This document shows, one piece after another, positions 1-11,707 of a DNA stretch of 64,000 bases. Every line of letters begins with the position of its first letter. Positions within the stretch are counted from its first letter, which is position 1. This DNA comes from Apiosordaria backusii. Lineage: Eukaryota; Ascomycota; Sordariomycetes; Sordariales; Lasiosphaeriaceae. Position numbers and translations under genes: made by a program. The notes under the pieces were generated by a model. The model did not search any database, was not told the origin of the DNA, and worked only from the letters and a program-made list of their open reading frames with translations. Location: NCBI GenBank assembly GCA_030549205.1, contig JAUKTV010000006.1, positions 2,498,501-2,562,500 on the forward strand. Reading direction: 5' to 3'.

Positions 1-125
1 ATAAAGAACTTTCTTTAAAAACTTTTAAATTATAGGACCTTTTAAAAGATTATATAAAGTAAATTATAATATTAAGTAAATCCTATAAAGATATAAAATT
101 TTATAATAATACTTAATATAAAAAA
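1..125 (+). repeat. RIP-mutated end of a ~700-bp dispersed repeat
   Basis: The first ~110 bases match 19913-20015 directly and 44735-44850 in inverse orientation. The shared stretch includes a 'tataggaccttttaaa' core, followed by 'attatataaagta' and 'aatcctata'. Differences are nearly all C-to-T or G-to-A. It is the right-hand end of the repeat described at 19315-20015; the rest lies outside the window. Whether the unit is a solo LTR or another element is not resolved. Confidence 0.6.
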
Positions 126-1000
126 AAGCTTTTTAGTCCTTTAAAAAATCGTCACTTCTTTTATCGTTTTTTTCTTTAAAATCTTATATTATCTTTTCTT
201 AAATAAAAATAATATAAAATTCCGTTTTAAAACTTAATCAGTATCCTATACTTTCTATAATTATTTTAATCTATTATTTCCTTTTTTTATTATCTTAAAA
301 AACATTTAAATATATAATATTAATTCCTTTTATCGTTTTATTTTTAATTACAATTTCCTTTATAATTATATTTATATTAATTATAAATAAAAGTATTTAC
401 AGTAATAGTATAAGGATTTTTAAAGTTAATTAATTAATATAGATTAATAAAGTTATTAATATTCTTCCTTTAAATCTATAATTATTTTACCTTTTATATT
501 TTAATAATAATACTTTCTTTATTATAAATAAAGATATAAAAAGAAAATTAACTTAAAGGATTTAAAAAAAAGAAGTTTTTATAATATAATAAAGTAATAA
601 AATAATAAATAATTCCTTTTTAATTTAATATAATAAGTAAATTATATTTAAGGTTTAATATAATAAAATTATTAATAAAGAGATTAACTTTATAATAAAA
701 GATATAATTTATATTAACGTTTTATATAAAATTCCGGTTTATTTATTATTTAAATTAAAGATTATTTATTATTTTTAAAAAGAAAGATATATTTTTTTTA
801 AATCCTTTAATTATACAGTAAAGTTTAATATTAAATTTTTTAAGGTTTTTAAAAAATATACCGATTTTTAAAAAGGCTATTTATATATTATAGAATTAAT
901 AAAAAACCTCCTTCTTATTATTAAAAGGCTTCTTTTTTTTTTAAACGGTTATAAAGCATAATATATACTTTTATAATAATTCCTTTATTTTAAATAATAG
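126..1000. other. AT-saturated, RIP-degraded DNA, no gene
   Basis: Long runs of A, T and TA with almost no CA or TG. Remaining C and G sit mainly in CG, CC or CT contexts. Every frame has frequent stops. I see no intact gene and could not assign a transposon family. Confidence 0.75.
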
Positions 1001-1470
1001 CATGCGCCTGAGGGCCTCTCAATTGCTGTATTTAATCGAGAGGTTGTGAGTTTAAGTCTCGCATGGGGTAAAAGGCTAAATTTTCATTGGCCAGTGGTTA
1101 AGGTAAAAAGTAGGGCGGGGCCCACTTACACCGTAACCCACTGACCAAATAAGACAGCCTTGCTACCTAGGGGTACCTACTAGGCGCATATGCAATTGCG
1201 AGGCTCCGGCTATACCGAAACCGGCTACGGGGACGATTTATTCGAAGCCGTACGAGGTTAAAGGTATTTAAGATAATTATAAAAGCCGGGTATAAGCGAG
1301 GTAAAGGGGGTTTTCATCTAGTAAATTAGATAGTTAGATAATATACATAGGTTTCCTTCTGGAATAAGTAGTGGCCTTACGGCTTATATATAGCGACCTC
1401 TTTAGTTAAGTATAAATAGGTTAATTCCCAATCCACTATAACGTTTAACAATGTTTAAATATAATTAAAT
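1001..1470 (+). repeat. tRNA-headed SINE-like repeat, copy 1 (5' truncated)
   Basis: This ~470-bp island has higher GC than its surroundings and aligns end to end with 3627-4110. Its head keeps an anticodon-like stem (cctctc / gagagg, 1015-1045) and a T-arm ending in 'gcatggggt'. The A-box part seen in copy 2 is missing. The body holds an imperfect inverted pair (ggccagtgg / cccactgacc) and ends near 'ccactataacgttta'. RIP is lighter here than around it. It could be a Pol III SINE or another short repeat with a tRNA-derived head. Confidence 0.5.
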
Positions 1471-3626
1471 AATTAATTATTTTAAATAATATCTATAAAG
1501 TTATTATTATAATAAAAAAAGAATTCTTAATCGTAAATTCTTTTTTAAATAATAAAGGAAATAAAAAGGCCGGTTTTTATATAATAATCAGTTAATTGCA
1601 AATAAATATTTTAAAATTCATCCTTTATAATATTTTTAATAATAATAGTTTAATAAAAAAACTTAGTTTCTGATTAAAAGTAAAAAAGATTATATTAAAT
1701 TCCTTTTTTAATAATTAACTTCTTTTTTAAATTCTAAATTAATTATCCTTTAATCTTTTTAAATTATTCCTATTAAGAAATAGTATATAAATCGGGACTT
1801 TTAATAAAGTTATAAATAATAAAGATATTATTAATAAAGAACTTAATATAAAAGTTATTTATTTAAATACTTTAATTTTAAACTTCCTTTATTAAAAAGC
1901 TTTTAAAAAGGTATTACTTATTTTCGTTCATAAAAGCGCCCGATTAGAACTTAATAGAAAAAAAGACTTTATTAAAGAAGTAATTATATACTTATTTAAC
2001 GAACTTTTTATAATTATATATATTAAAGTAATATAGTTTTTCGCTAATAAAAGTATTATAAATATCTTTATTTATAAAGTTAATAAAGAAAGTTTAATTA
2101 TAAAATATAAAGACTTTAATAAAAGCTTCTTTAACAATATAATAATAGATAAAAAAATAAAGAAAGCGTTAATAAATAATAAAGTTAAAGTTTACTTTTA
2201 CTTTATTTATAATTATTACTTTAATTATAAGGAAAGTAAATAAATCCTATTAAATTATTTTAAAAACTTTTCTTTTATAATATTTAAAAAGGAAGTTACC
2301 TTAAATATAGTAATTTAAATAATAGAAAGCGTTAATATTTTTTTTAAAAGTATTTATAGTATTAAGTAAAATAAAAAAGGATTTATTAAATTTAAAAGTA
2401 AAATTGTAAAAAATAAATCTATTTATTTTATTTATTAAAAAGATTTAAATAAAGGTTTAAGGATTATTATAAATATAAAAATCTAAAAAATAAATTTAAA
2501 AAAGGCTAAAGTATAGTAATTAATTGTAAAGTTAATTAATAAAAAAAGGAAATAAACAAAAATATAATATAATAAAAAGTAAAGTAATGAAGGTAAAGTA
2601 ATAAAGATAATAATCAAGCTTAAAAGTTAATTTATTAATTATTTAAAAAAAAAAGAAAGCCTTTATTAAAAAAATAAAGGCTTTTTATAAATATAAAAAA
2701 GCCTTAAGCTTTTTTTTTTAATTAATTATTATAAATTAAAATAAAGTTTTAAAGTAGATTTTTAAAGTAATTATTTATTTTAATTAGCAATTACTTTTAA
2801 TTATAGTAAGGAAAGGGTATAAAAAAAGGTTAATATAATCAATAAAAGTATATATTATTTAAAATTTTAAGTAAGTTTTTTTTAATTAAAGAAAGTATTT
2901 AGTAATTTTAATTTCGATTTTTGGCTTTTATAGAAATTAGATTAATTAAATTAAAATTTAGTTAACGGTAAATATTTTATTAAATAGAAAAAATCTAAGT
3001 TCTTTCTTTTAATAGTTAAAATAAATATTTAATTTAATTATAGAGATATTTTTATAATATTACCTTTCCTTTAATTAAAGTAAGGATTACAGTTCTTTAA
3101 TATTCCTTTCTTTAAGAAAAAAAAATTATAATAAAAGAGGTTATGAAAGAAAGTAATATAAGTAAAGGAAAAGTAAATATTTAAAGTAAAGTAAAATTTT
3201 AATTTTCCTTTAATTTCCGGTTTTAAAAAAGTATTTCTATTAACGTCTTTATTAATATTATCTTTCTTTACTTATCTTTACTTTTTAAAAAAAAAATCGA
3301 TAAATACTATTTTATAAATAAACAATAGTTATTATTTAAAGTTTCTTTAAATTATTTTTTATATAAAGTTAGATTTATTATAAAGATATATTAAATTAAT
3401 AAATTAGTTTTTTTAGGTTTTTAAAGGCCGACTTTTTTTTTAAGATAGTAAAATAAAGGGAAGTATTTTTAAATCCTTTTTTTAATTATTAATTAACTTT
3501 TTTTTCTTTTTAATTTTAACTTTATATTTTTAAATAAATTTAAAGATTATTTCCTTTAATTCTTCTTTATTTAATTCTATATTATATATAGTAAAGTATT
3601 TAATTTAATATATTTAATATATTTAT
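1471..3626. other. AT-saturated, RIP-degraded DNA, no gene
   Basis: Same composition as the first kilobase: TA-rich, CA/TG-depleted, stops in all frames. No family could be recognised with confidence. Confidence 0.7.
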
Positions 3627-4110
3627 ACCCCTGTAGCGCAGTAGTATACGTCTAAAGGCCTCTTAAATTACTGTATACAATTAAGAGGTAGTGAGTTCGA
3701 GTCTCGTGCGGGGTAAAAGAGCTAAATTTTCATTAGCTTAGTGGCTAAGGTAAAAAGTAGGGCGGGGCCTACTTGTACTGTAACCCACTAACTAAATAAG
3801 ATAGCCTTACTATTTAGGGATATCCACTAAGCGTACGTATAACTGCGAAGCTCCAGCTATACTAAAACTGGCTAAAGGACATTTATCGAAGTTTACAAAG
3901 TTAGAGGTGCTTAGGATAGCTATAAAAGCCAGGTATAAGCGAGGTAAAGGGGGTTTTTGTCTAATAAACTAGATAATTAAATAATATATATAGGTTTTTT
4001 CTTAGAATAAGTAGTGACTTTACAGCTTATATATAGCGACCTCTTTAACTAAGTATAAATAGGCTAATTCTCAATCCACTATAACGTTTAATAACGTTTA
4101 AATATAATTT
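3627..4110 (+). repeat. tRNA-headed SINE-like repeat, copy 2
   Basis: The copy starts with 'cccctgtagcgcagtagta', which resembles a tRNA acceptor strand plus an A box. An anticodon-like hairpin follows, then a B-box-like T-arm (gtgag-ttcgagt-ctcgt, 3691-3707) and a 'gcggggt' 3' acceptor strand at 3708-3714. The outer four acceptor pairs form and the inner three do not. A ~395-bp body follows that is shared with copy 1, including TATA-like and inverted segments. Differences between copies are mostly C-to-T and G-to-A. As a functional tRNA it looks damaged; as a SINE head it is persuasive. Confidence 0.5.
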
Positions 4111-5535
4111 CTTTTTTTTTAATATATTTATTTTCTTCCTTTTCGATCTTTATATAATATAATCTTTTTAACTTTATATATTATATAGGGGTTAAAATAT
4201 TGGTTATTATTTTTAATAATTATAAGGGCAGTTTTTAGAAAAGCCCGTTAATAAAGGTTTTTTTAAAGAATATTTACCTTTTTAAAAAATGCAATAGATA
4301 TAATCAGATAGATTTTAATATTCGAGGAAAATTTAAATTTATATATTGATAGTAAGTACTTTCCTTTAATTTTAAAGGGTCATTTATATTATAAAATTAA
4401 TTTTTATTTATATTTTATAGAAATAAAGTATTTTTAATAAAGCTTAATTATTATTTAATTATTAATAGTAAATTCCTTTTATTAATAATATTTATTATAC
4501 CGTTTTTTTATATATTTGATAGATTTCTTTATAGCTCTTTTTATATTGTATTTAAAAATATTTTAAAAGAATTAAGGTTCTTTTAAAGTATTGCTTATTT
4601 TTAAAGGGAAAAGATATATTTTCCTTTTAATAACCAGTTTATTTAAAGAGCATTTAATTATTTTAAACTATTAATTATTTAATAAAACTTATAAGTAAAA
4701 AATAGCCTTTATTTAATTCCCTTTAAAGTATTTCTATATTTAAAATCGAAAGGTGATTTTAAGGATTTAATTACGTTTTTTTAATAATCCGTTAATTTAA
4801 AGATAATATATAGTAAATATAAAAAGTTTTATTTTTAATTATTTTTAAATTCCTCTTTAAAAGTCTTATATTTATTAGGAATCTTTATTATGAATAATTA
4901 TAAAAAGAACTTTCTATTTATAAATAAGTAAATATTAAAAAAGAATCTTTTTTTAAATTTCGGTAATATAAAAATTCGTTTCGGAAATTATTAGTCTTTT
5001 TTTAAAGAATTTATAAGTTATTATAAAAAAGATATTAAATACTAAATATTTAATAATTTAATAAAGTAAGTTTTTATTAAGGTATAAGGAAAGGCCGGTA
5101 ATAATATTAAATACGATAGTATAAAAAAGGATTAAAAGGAATATAATAGATTGGAATTTTTTAATAAATTTCTATTAATTAATTTAATTTATTTAATATT
5201 TAAAATATTATTAAATATAATCTATAATTCTTTTTTTAAAGTTGTAAATAAAAAAGGCTTTTTAAATTTAATATTAAATTTAGGAGATTTTAAAATAGAA
5301 GTTACGGTTATAGTAATATTTAAAGATATCTTTTATATAATTATTAAGTATATAAAATTATTAAAATGTCTTTAACCTTTATAAATAAAAAAGCCTATTT
5401 ACTATATAATAATTATAAAGTTTTTTAAATTTCTCTTTAAAAATCTTATTTATAATAAGCTTAAAATAAAGGTCTTATTAATATCTTTTTTTTAATTTAA
5501 TGGTAAACTTTCTAAAAGAGTAAAAAGAGCGGTCT
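4111..5535. other. AT-saturated, RIP-degraded DNA, no gene
   Basis: TA-rich and CA/TG-poor. The only open stretch, at 5151-5375, reads as a low-complexity I/L/N/K/F string with no recognisable domain. I take it as a chance ORF in AT-rich DNA. Confidence 0.7.
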
Positions 5536-8500
5536 TTTAATACAAAACCTTTATAAAATAATTAATTATAAAGTTAAATATATTATTATAAAATCCTATT
5601 CTTTTTTAATTTATCTTTAAGGCTTATAATGTAGATTTTATTAAAGGTAAATATTTTAAAGTATTTTAAAATAAACTTAAAGAGGTAATTAAGGTTATTA
5701 ATAATTATATTAGTTTTTTTAAAAATATATTATATATTAAATCGGTATTAAAATAAATAAAAGTAAACTATTAATAATTATTAATTTATTTATATATTAT
5801 TTATAGTATATATATTAATCTTGATAATAAAACCTTTAAAGGTAATATAATTGGTAATAATAGTAATAAAGTAATCTAAAGATATTAATATAGGGTAGAG
5901 CTTTTTCGATATTTAAACTATAGTTACTATTTCGAATTTTATTAATTAGTAATTTTTTTTAATTATATTAATATACTTACTAAAATATATTACCGGTTAA
6001 ATGTTTATTAAATTAAAGGAAGATATTTTATTTTATATAAATCTTTCTTTAAAATAAAAAACGATTATTTCGAAATTATCTTTATTTATATTAATAAAAA
6101 TATATAGTTTTTTAGTTAAATCGAAATAGATAATAGCAATTCCGAAATAAAAGGCGGCTTTAATATCTTTAAAGGATTTTACTTTATTATTAATAAATTT
6201 AAATGTAAGCTTTTTTATAATACCTTTTTTTTATATTTTAAAGATTTAAGTACCGTTATTTATTTTAAAAGCTTTTAGGAATTTTATTTTTTATTATTAT
6301 AAAGGATTTATTTTTATAGTATATTTTTTTATTAAATAATATAAAAATCCAGTCTTTTTAATAAACGTTTTAAAATTTTAAAGTATAGTAAAGAACTTAA
6401 TATTTTAAATAACCTTAGCTTTTTTATTAATAATAAAGATTCTTTTTTTATTTACTTTAAATTTAAAGAAGTAAATAGAGGGGTATTTTAAGAAAGACTT
6501 TTTAAGGAATAAGCCTAGTTTAATCTTTTTAAATATTTTAAAGATTTATTAAATATATTTAAAATAATCTTTATTATTATTTAAGAAAATAACGATATTG
6601 TTAATATATATAGTATAATAGTAAATAAGTTTTACTTAATAAAGCGGTTTATTTATTATTAAATATATAGTAAGGAATTGTAAAAATTTATAGAAGTTAC
6701 TTTTATAATTTCTATTTTATATTCTGAAATAATAGTAAATTTTAATCTATCTTTTTTTATAATTAAAAATTAATAAAAGAATTTAACGGTATTAACAGCT
6801 ATAATCCGAATCTTTCCTTATAACTTTTTTATAATAATATAAATAAAGGATAATAAGTAAAAGTTTAGTATTATAATTCGGTTAATTATATAGAAATCGG
6901 TAATTAAATAGCTCTTTATTTTACCTTCTATAATTTAATAAATTATAAAGACTAGGACTTTAAAAGTAATTAAAAAGGTAATAGTAAATATAAAACCTTA
7001 ATAGTATAATTTATTAAATATTTTATTTATTACTTTATAATTTTTAAAGTTAAAATAATATAATTTAAAGGTTACTTTATATTTATACTAATTATTAATA
7101 AGTTAAATCTTTATATAATATTTAAAAGAAAGGTCGATTAATCTTTAATTTTTTTAAATAATAGAAAAGTTATAAACTAACTTTTTAAACTTATTTATAA
7201 AAAAAGATTATCTTTATAAATATATACTTTATTTTTAAATTTATACTTTAAGACCTTTTTGTTTTTAACGATTTTTAAAATAAATCGTAGTTTTAAGTTT
7301 TCCCTTTTCTTTTTCTTTTTATTATTTAATAAATTAAAGAGATTTTTCAATAACTCCTTTTATAATAAGTTAAGCTTAGGCTTTAAATTAAAAAGTTCCT
7401 TTCTATTCTTATCTTAAATTTTTTTTACCGTTTCCTCTTTTAAAAAATCTAAAAAGTCTTTTAATTAAAATAGAGAGGATAAGTATTTTTAATTTTTTTT
7501 TATATTAAAGTAATATTTAATAAAGTAATTCTTTATATAGGACTATCCTTTTAATATTTTAATAATACTTTTAAAAGTAACGGTATATAAAGTCCTTATC
7601 TTTTAAAATATATAGATTTTAATAGGTTTTTTAAAAGTATTGTAATATAGGATATAATACTTCCTATATTAAAAAGTATCGTATATTCTAGTCGACTTTA
7701 AAAATAAATAAATAAAATCTTTTTTTAAACTAAAATACTTAATAATAAAATATTTCTTTTTATTTAATCGGATAGTATTTAATTTTATAACTTTAACATT
7801 AAACCGGTCCTTTCTTTTTTTAATTTCTTTTTATTTAATAAAATATAATACCTTTAAACCTTAATATCTTTTAATTTTTATATAGTTATAAAATAAAAAA
7901 AGGTTTACTTAGTAATTCTATAAAAAGGATTACTTAAATAAGATTCTAATTTTTAAAGATTTAATTATATTTATTATAATTAAAATAGAGGATATTATTT
8001 TCTACCTTTTATAATCTTTACTATATAAATAAATCTAAAACTTTACTTAATTAAAAGTTCATTATAGCCTTTACTTAATATTTTAAAGCTTAAAAAGTTT
8101 ATTAAATATCTATTTAATATTTAAGATTTATTTTAATAGTCTTTTAATAATAGTATACTTTTTAATTTCTATATCGGTATAGATTTACTTTATTTTATTA
8201 TTTAAAATTAAAAAAATAAGTACTTTCGTTTAAATAAAAGTATTATAAAAATAGGCTTAAATATATTAAAGTTAAAAGAGGAAAGGAATATATATAAAGT
8301 ACTAATAAGGCTTAGTTTTTAAAGGGTTATATTTATTAAAAAAGTTTTACCTTCTTTTTTTAAGTAGAAAATATTTTAATTAGGATCTTTAAAGGTAAGG
8401 ACTATTAAATAGTCTTTTATATAATAAAGTAAATCTTACAGTATTTAAAATATTATAAAGTATTATCGGTAAATTAATTATATTTTAAATATTAAGTATA

Positions 8501-9025
8501 TATAAATATCTTCTACTTTAAAAATATAATAAATTTAATTTCTTTCGTTATTAGAGTCAGGGTTATTATTAAAGATATTATTATCGTCTTTAAGTATACC
8601 GATATTACTGTATTTAGAATTATTATTAAAGGAATTAATTAAAGGCTTATTGATATTAACGATATTAATTTTTAAGTCCTTTTAATACTTAACTTATTTA
8701 TTTAAATCCTACTATACCTTTAAATCCTTATCTCCCTATTATTTAATAATTAGAGGACATTTGGATTATTAATTAATCTAGTAATTAAATTCTTTACAAT
8801 TAAACTTTTAATAATCGTTCTAAAGTTAATTTTTAAAATAGACATTAGTATAATAATTCTTCGTTCGTTTATATTAAAGTTAACTATATTTAATTTATTC
8901 TTAACAATTTTAACGATACTTTAATTAATCGATTATAAAGTAATACTATACTTCTATATTTTTTATAGTTTTATCTTTAAGTATATATTAATAAAATAAA
9001 TCGCTATATTAATCTTAATTTTTAA
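5536..9025 (-). mobile_element. RIP-degraded Ty3/gypsy pol fossil, split by a younger insertion
   Basis: On the minus strand around 6560-6625 the translation reads YTIYINNIVIF followed by a ...KDYFKYI segment. This is the reverse transcriptase YIDDIVIFS...EDH..H box with Asp changed to Asn. Many in-frame stops follow. The same sequence recurs at 43870-44725 (matching 5540-6390) and at 61506-64000 (matching 6384-9000). The element continues past the younger retrotransposon inserted at 9026. No frame is intact. Confidence 0.65.
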
Positions 9026-9030
9026 AAAAT
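9026..9030. repeat. Target-site duplication, left copy (aaaat)
   Basis: The five bases aaaat just before the 5' LTR recur just after the 3' LTR at 16397-16401. A 5-bp duplication is standard for Ty3/gypsy integration and fixes both ends of the element. Confidence 0.85.
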
Positions 9031-9165
9031 TGTCACAAGTTAAACCAGCGGCAGGTCGTACAGTATGTGGGACGCGGGGACGTCCCGAGCCAATCATTAG
9101 GAGCTAGGAAGCAACCAGTGAGAGCGGACTAGAAGTGCTAGGGTGCCAAGACACACGAGCATGTT

Positions 9166-9266
9166 GCAGGATGCAAGATGCTCGGGGTGATCGAGGACAT
9201 AGCACGACGAGCACATCGCAGGATGCAAAGTGCTAGGGGTGATCGAGGGCATAGCACGACGAGCAC
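9166..9266 (+). repeat. U3 tandem duplication, ~52-bp unit
   Basis: Two diverged units, 9166-9217 and 9218-9266, each begin gcaggatgcaa and end with tagcacgacgagcac. They lie just upstream of the TATA box, where LTR enhancer repeats usually sit. The same duplication is in the 3' LTR. Confidence 0.8.
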
Positions 9267-9283
9267 TCGGGTGACAAGAAGAC

Positions 9284-9291
9284 TATATATA
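9284..9291 (+). promoter_or_regulatory. LTR TATA box
   Basis: tatatata lies about 34-41 bp upstream of the stretch (9325-9333) that is complementary to the presumed primer site. This is the normal TATA-to-start distance. It would drive the genomic RNA of the element. Confidence 0.6.
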
Positions 9292-9473
9292 CGGAGGAAC
9301 TAGATAGCTTGTAGATAGTTCCGCAGTATGCAATCACAGCTTGTATTCACGGTATCTTGTGTTTACATTGAGACATCTTGTTGTGCACTGTTTAGCTGCA
9401 CCGAACCAATTGTCAGAAGTTGCCTTCAACCGAGTATCCCTTTCAGAGGTTCTGCACAGGGGTTCGTCACACG

Positions 9474-9482
9474 TTGCATACT
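9474..9482 (+). other. Candidate self-priming primer-binding site
   Basis: ttgcatact lies two bases inside the 5' LTR end. It is the exact reverse complement of agtatgcaa at 9325-9333, close to the expected RNA 5' end; a G-U pair would extend the duplex by one. No match to the usual TGG start of a tRNA-primed site is seen. Tf1-type elements prime with their own 5' RNA end, so this arrangement fits that group. Confidence 0.5.
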
Positions 9483-9529
9483 CACTTCAACTCTGTCATC
9501 GGATAAGTTGAAGGCGCCAAGTTAACGCC

Positions 9530-11707
9530 ATGGCCGGAAACACAGACACCAAGGGAGGAATCCCGACTCAACCCACCATCGACCAACTCCTTGCTCGTAT
9601 CCAGGAGCTTGAGGACAAGTCACGCCTCTCCCATGACACCCTCACGCAGGAGAACGCCATGCTCCACCTGGAGATTGGCACCTTGCGCAAAGAAGGAGAG
9701 CGCGCCAAGCTCGAGGCTCCCGACCGCTACGGGGGAGCAAAAGGAGAGCTGGGGGGGTTTTTGATCCAGCTCAAGGCATACTTTCGGTACTACCCTTCTC
9801 GTTTCCCGGATGAAGAATCCAAGGTCGTGTACGCTGCGTCCAGGCTCAGGGACAAGGCACTCACCTGGTTCGAGCCGATCCTGGGAGACTATTTCGACAA
9901 CAAGCACGACGAGAGGGAGGATGTCACCAAGAAGTGTTTCAATTCGTACAAGGGGTTTGAAGAGAAGATCAAGGAGGTGTTTGGAGAGTACGATGAAGGC
10001 AGGCGTGCCCAGGAACGACTGGCCAACCTTAAGCAGACCAGGTCTGCTGCCGACTACGCTGCAGTGTTCAGGACGGATGCACTTCGCAGCGAGATCAACG
10101 ACGAGGGATTGATGCAGTTGTTCTACAACGGGCTCAAGGAGGAAGTCAAGGATGAGCTGTACCAACAGGAGCGACCGGAGACTATCGACGAGTACATCGC
10201 GATGGCGGTCCGCATCGACGACCGACAGTACCAGCGCCGCAAGGAGCGCAAGGGCGCACGCGTGCAAGGACCCTACCGTCCCAACGACAAGAGGAAGAGA
10301 CGGCCTTATGGGACTCACGTCTCAGGAACTACGCACGCGGGACCTATGGAGGTGGACGCGGTCCAGAAGCGGTTCAAGAGGAAGAACGATGTCAAGTGCT
10401 TCAACTGCGGGAAGATGGGACATTTTAAGAGAGACTGTAGGGCACCCAAGCAGCTCAGCTGGAAGGAAAAAGAGACGGCGGCAGTCGCTAAGGCAACACG
10501 GGTTATCGAAATCTCCAGTGCTGAATACGCCCACGAGGATTTCCTGGAATCAGCGGACGACTACACCGACAGCAACTACGAGTGTGAGACTCAGGAAGGA
10601 GAATTAACAGTCGACTCTGAGGGAGAAGACCGTGTTGTGGGACAAGAACTGCCGACCAGGGGAGCCACCAGGCTAGAGGAAAGCACGGCTCCAGGACCCT
10701 CTGAGGAAACCTTGCGGAGACTAAGGCGGGTTTTCACCACGACAGTCCTCTCAAGTTTAGACACGGGGGAGGCCCTGAGGCAGGCCGAGGAGCGAGTTCA
10801 AAGGCTCGAGGAAGAGTTGGCAGAACTTCGAAACCAGCGGGAAGCGATTGAACGACACTACCGCGACCTCGAGGACAAGGCGGCGCAAACCGTGGCCAAC
10901 AACCAACCGCTCGCGCAGCTGTGGCAGGGCAACGAGCGTTGGATCGTTCCCGAGGAGGAGTTCGGCAAAGAGTTCGCACTACTCAACAAGGATGAGGAGG
11001 TCTGGGATGAGTTTTGGGCATCGCGACCAGTAGCCAGTACCGGACTCGCGCTGACGCCAGGAGAGGTTCCGGAGTGTGGTTGGTATACTCCGTGCGAAGG
11101 AGACACGCCACAGGTTCACCCAAGACACCCGGAGCACAGGAGAGTGCCATGGTTCCAGTGCATCGCTCATGGATGCACGGAACACTACCAGTCAAAGACC
11201 CTCAACGGGCACTGGCCGGTCAGAGAGGTCACCCAGACAGACCAACCGGTACCGGTGTCGAGGACTCTCGCAAGGTGGGGAGCGCCGGACGAAGAATTGA
11301 ACGATTATTTTCTGTGGAAACAGGGGGACCCAGTCAAGCTGGAGGAACTCCAGGTCATACAGGTCACGCCCAGGTACGCAAGGTGCTGCCTCGAATGGGT
11401 GACAGGCTGGGGAGAGAACACCGCCAACGAGAAGGAATACGGTTTAACGTGGTGTAAGAGTTCGGATTGCGCTTTCCATCTACGAGCGAAGGCCCGGAAA
11501 CACCACGAGGCCAGCCCCAAAGGATATAAGGCACGCAGCAAGAAAAAGACGCAGAAGAGTGCCAGGAACAAGAAGTGGAAGGAAGCCCAACGACGATGGT
11601 TAGCCGATTTCGAGCTGCTGGACAGTTCGGCGAAGGAGGACGCTCTGGAGGCTCAACAACAGTCGGGAAAAGGGTCACGGCCTTTCGCGGAGGCCGCAAA
11701 CCTCTAA
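9530..11707 (+). CDS. gag: Gag polyprotein of the chromovirus
   Basis: 725 aa capsid/nucleocapsid precursor. A short coiled coil (residues ~18-65) precedes a retrotransposon-gag domain (~70-235, with 'LRDKALTWFEPIL'). A basic linker follows, then one CCHC zinc knuckle, CFNCGKMGHFKRDC, at residues 290-303. The C-terminal half is unusually long (~420 aa), with an acidic stretch, a coiled coil at ~405-455 and a basic tail. The ATG at 9530 is the first in frame after the LTR. The last 133 bases overlap pol in the -1 frame, and a candidate slippery site lies at 11665-11671. The frame is intact. It would assemble cytoplasmic particles carrying the element RNA. Confidence 0.92.
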   Translation: MAGNTDTKGGIPTQPTIDQLLARIQELEDKSRLSHDTLTQENAMLHLEIGTLRKEGERAKLEAPDRYGGAKGELGGFLIQLKAYFRYYPSRFPDEESKVVYAASRLRDKALTWFEPILGDYFDNKHDEREDVTKKCFNSYKGFEEKIKEVFGEYDEGRRAQERLANLKQTRSAADYAAVFRTDALRSEINDEGLMQLFYNGLKEEVKDELYQQERPETIDEYIAMAVRIDDRQYQRRKERKGARVQGPYRPNDKRKRRPYGTHVSGTTHAGPMEVDAVQKRFKRKNDVKCFNCGKMGHFKRDCRAPKQLSWKEKETAAVAKATRVIEISSAEYAHEDFLESADDYTDSNYECETQEGELTVDSEGEDRVVGQELPTRGATRLEESTAPGPSEETLRRLRRVFTTTVLSSLDTGEALRQAEERVQRLEEELAELRNQREAIERHYRDLEDKAAQTVANNQPLAQLWQGNERWIVPEEEFGKEFALLNKDEEVWDEFWASRPVASTGLALTPGEVPECGWYTPCEGDTPQVHPRHPEHRRVPWFQCIAHGCTEHYQSKTLNGHWPVREVTQTDQPVPVSRTLARWGAPDEELNDYFLWKQGDPVKLEELQVIQVTPRYARCCLEWVTGWGENTANEKEYGLTWCKSSDCAFHLRAKARKHHEASPKGYKARSKKKTQKSARNKKWKEAQRRWLADFELLDSSAKEDALEAQQQSGKGSRPFAEAANL

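Larger units (their letters stand above)
9031..9471 (+). repeat. 5' LTR
   Basis: Begins tgtcacaag and ends gttcgtcaca; the same 441 bases occur at 15956-16396. U3 holds a tandem duplication (9166-9266) and a TATA box (9284-9291). The transcript start probably lies near 9325, which would put the U3/R border there. The short open frame starting in this LTR has no domain and is not a gene. Confidence 0.95.

Noticed and set aside
3628..3714. Functional tRNA gene
   Set aside because: Inner acceptor pairs do not form, the anticodon loop is greatly enlarged, and the segment is the head of a repeated 480-bp unit.
5151..5375. 74-aa open frame in AT-rich DNA
   Set aside because: I/L/N/K/F low-complexity translation expected by chance in RIP-saturated sequence; no domain, no flanking signals.
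9328..9525. 65-aa ORF across the 5' LTR and leader
   Set aside because: Lies in R-U5 and the primer-site region; repeats in the 3' LTR; no domain.
9620..10318. 232-aa antisense ORF opposite gag
   Set aside because: Leu/Val-rich readout of the complementary strand of a GC-rich coding sequence; no domain and no independent support, unlike the antisense ORF at 15186-15839.
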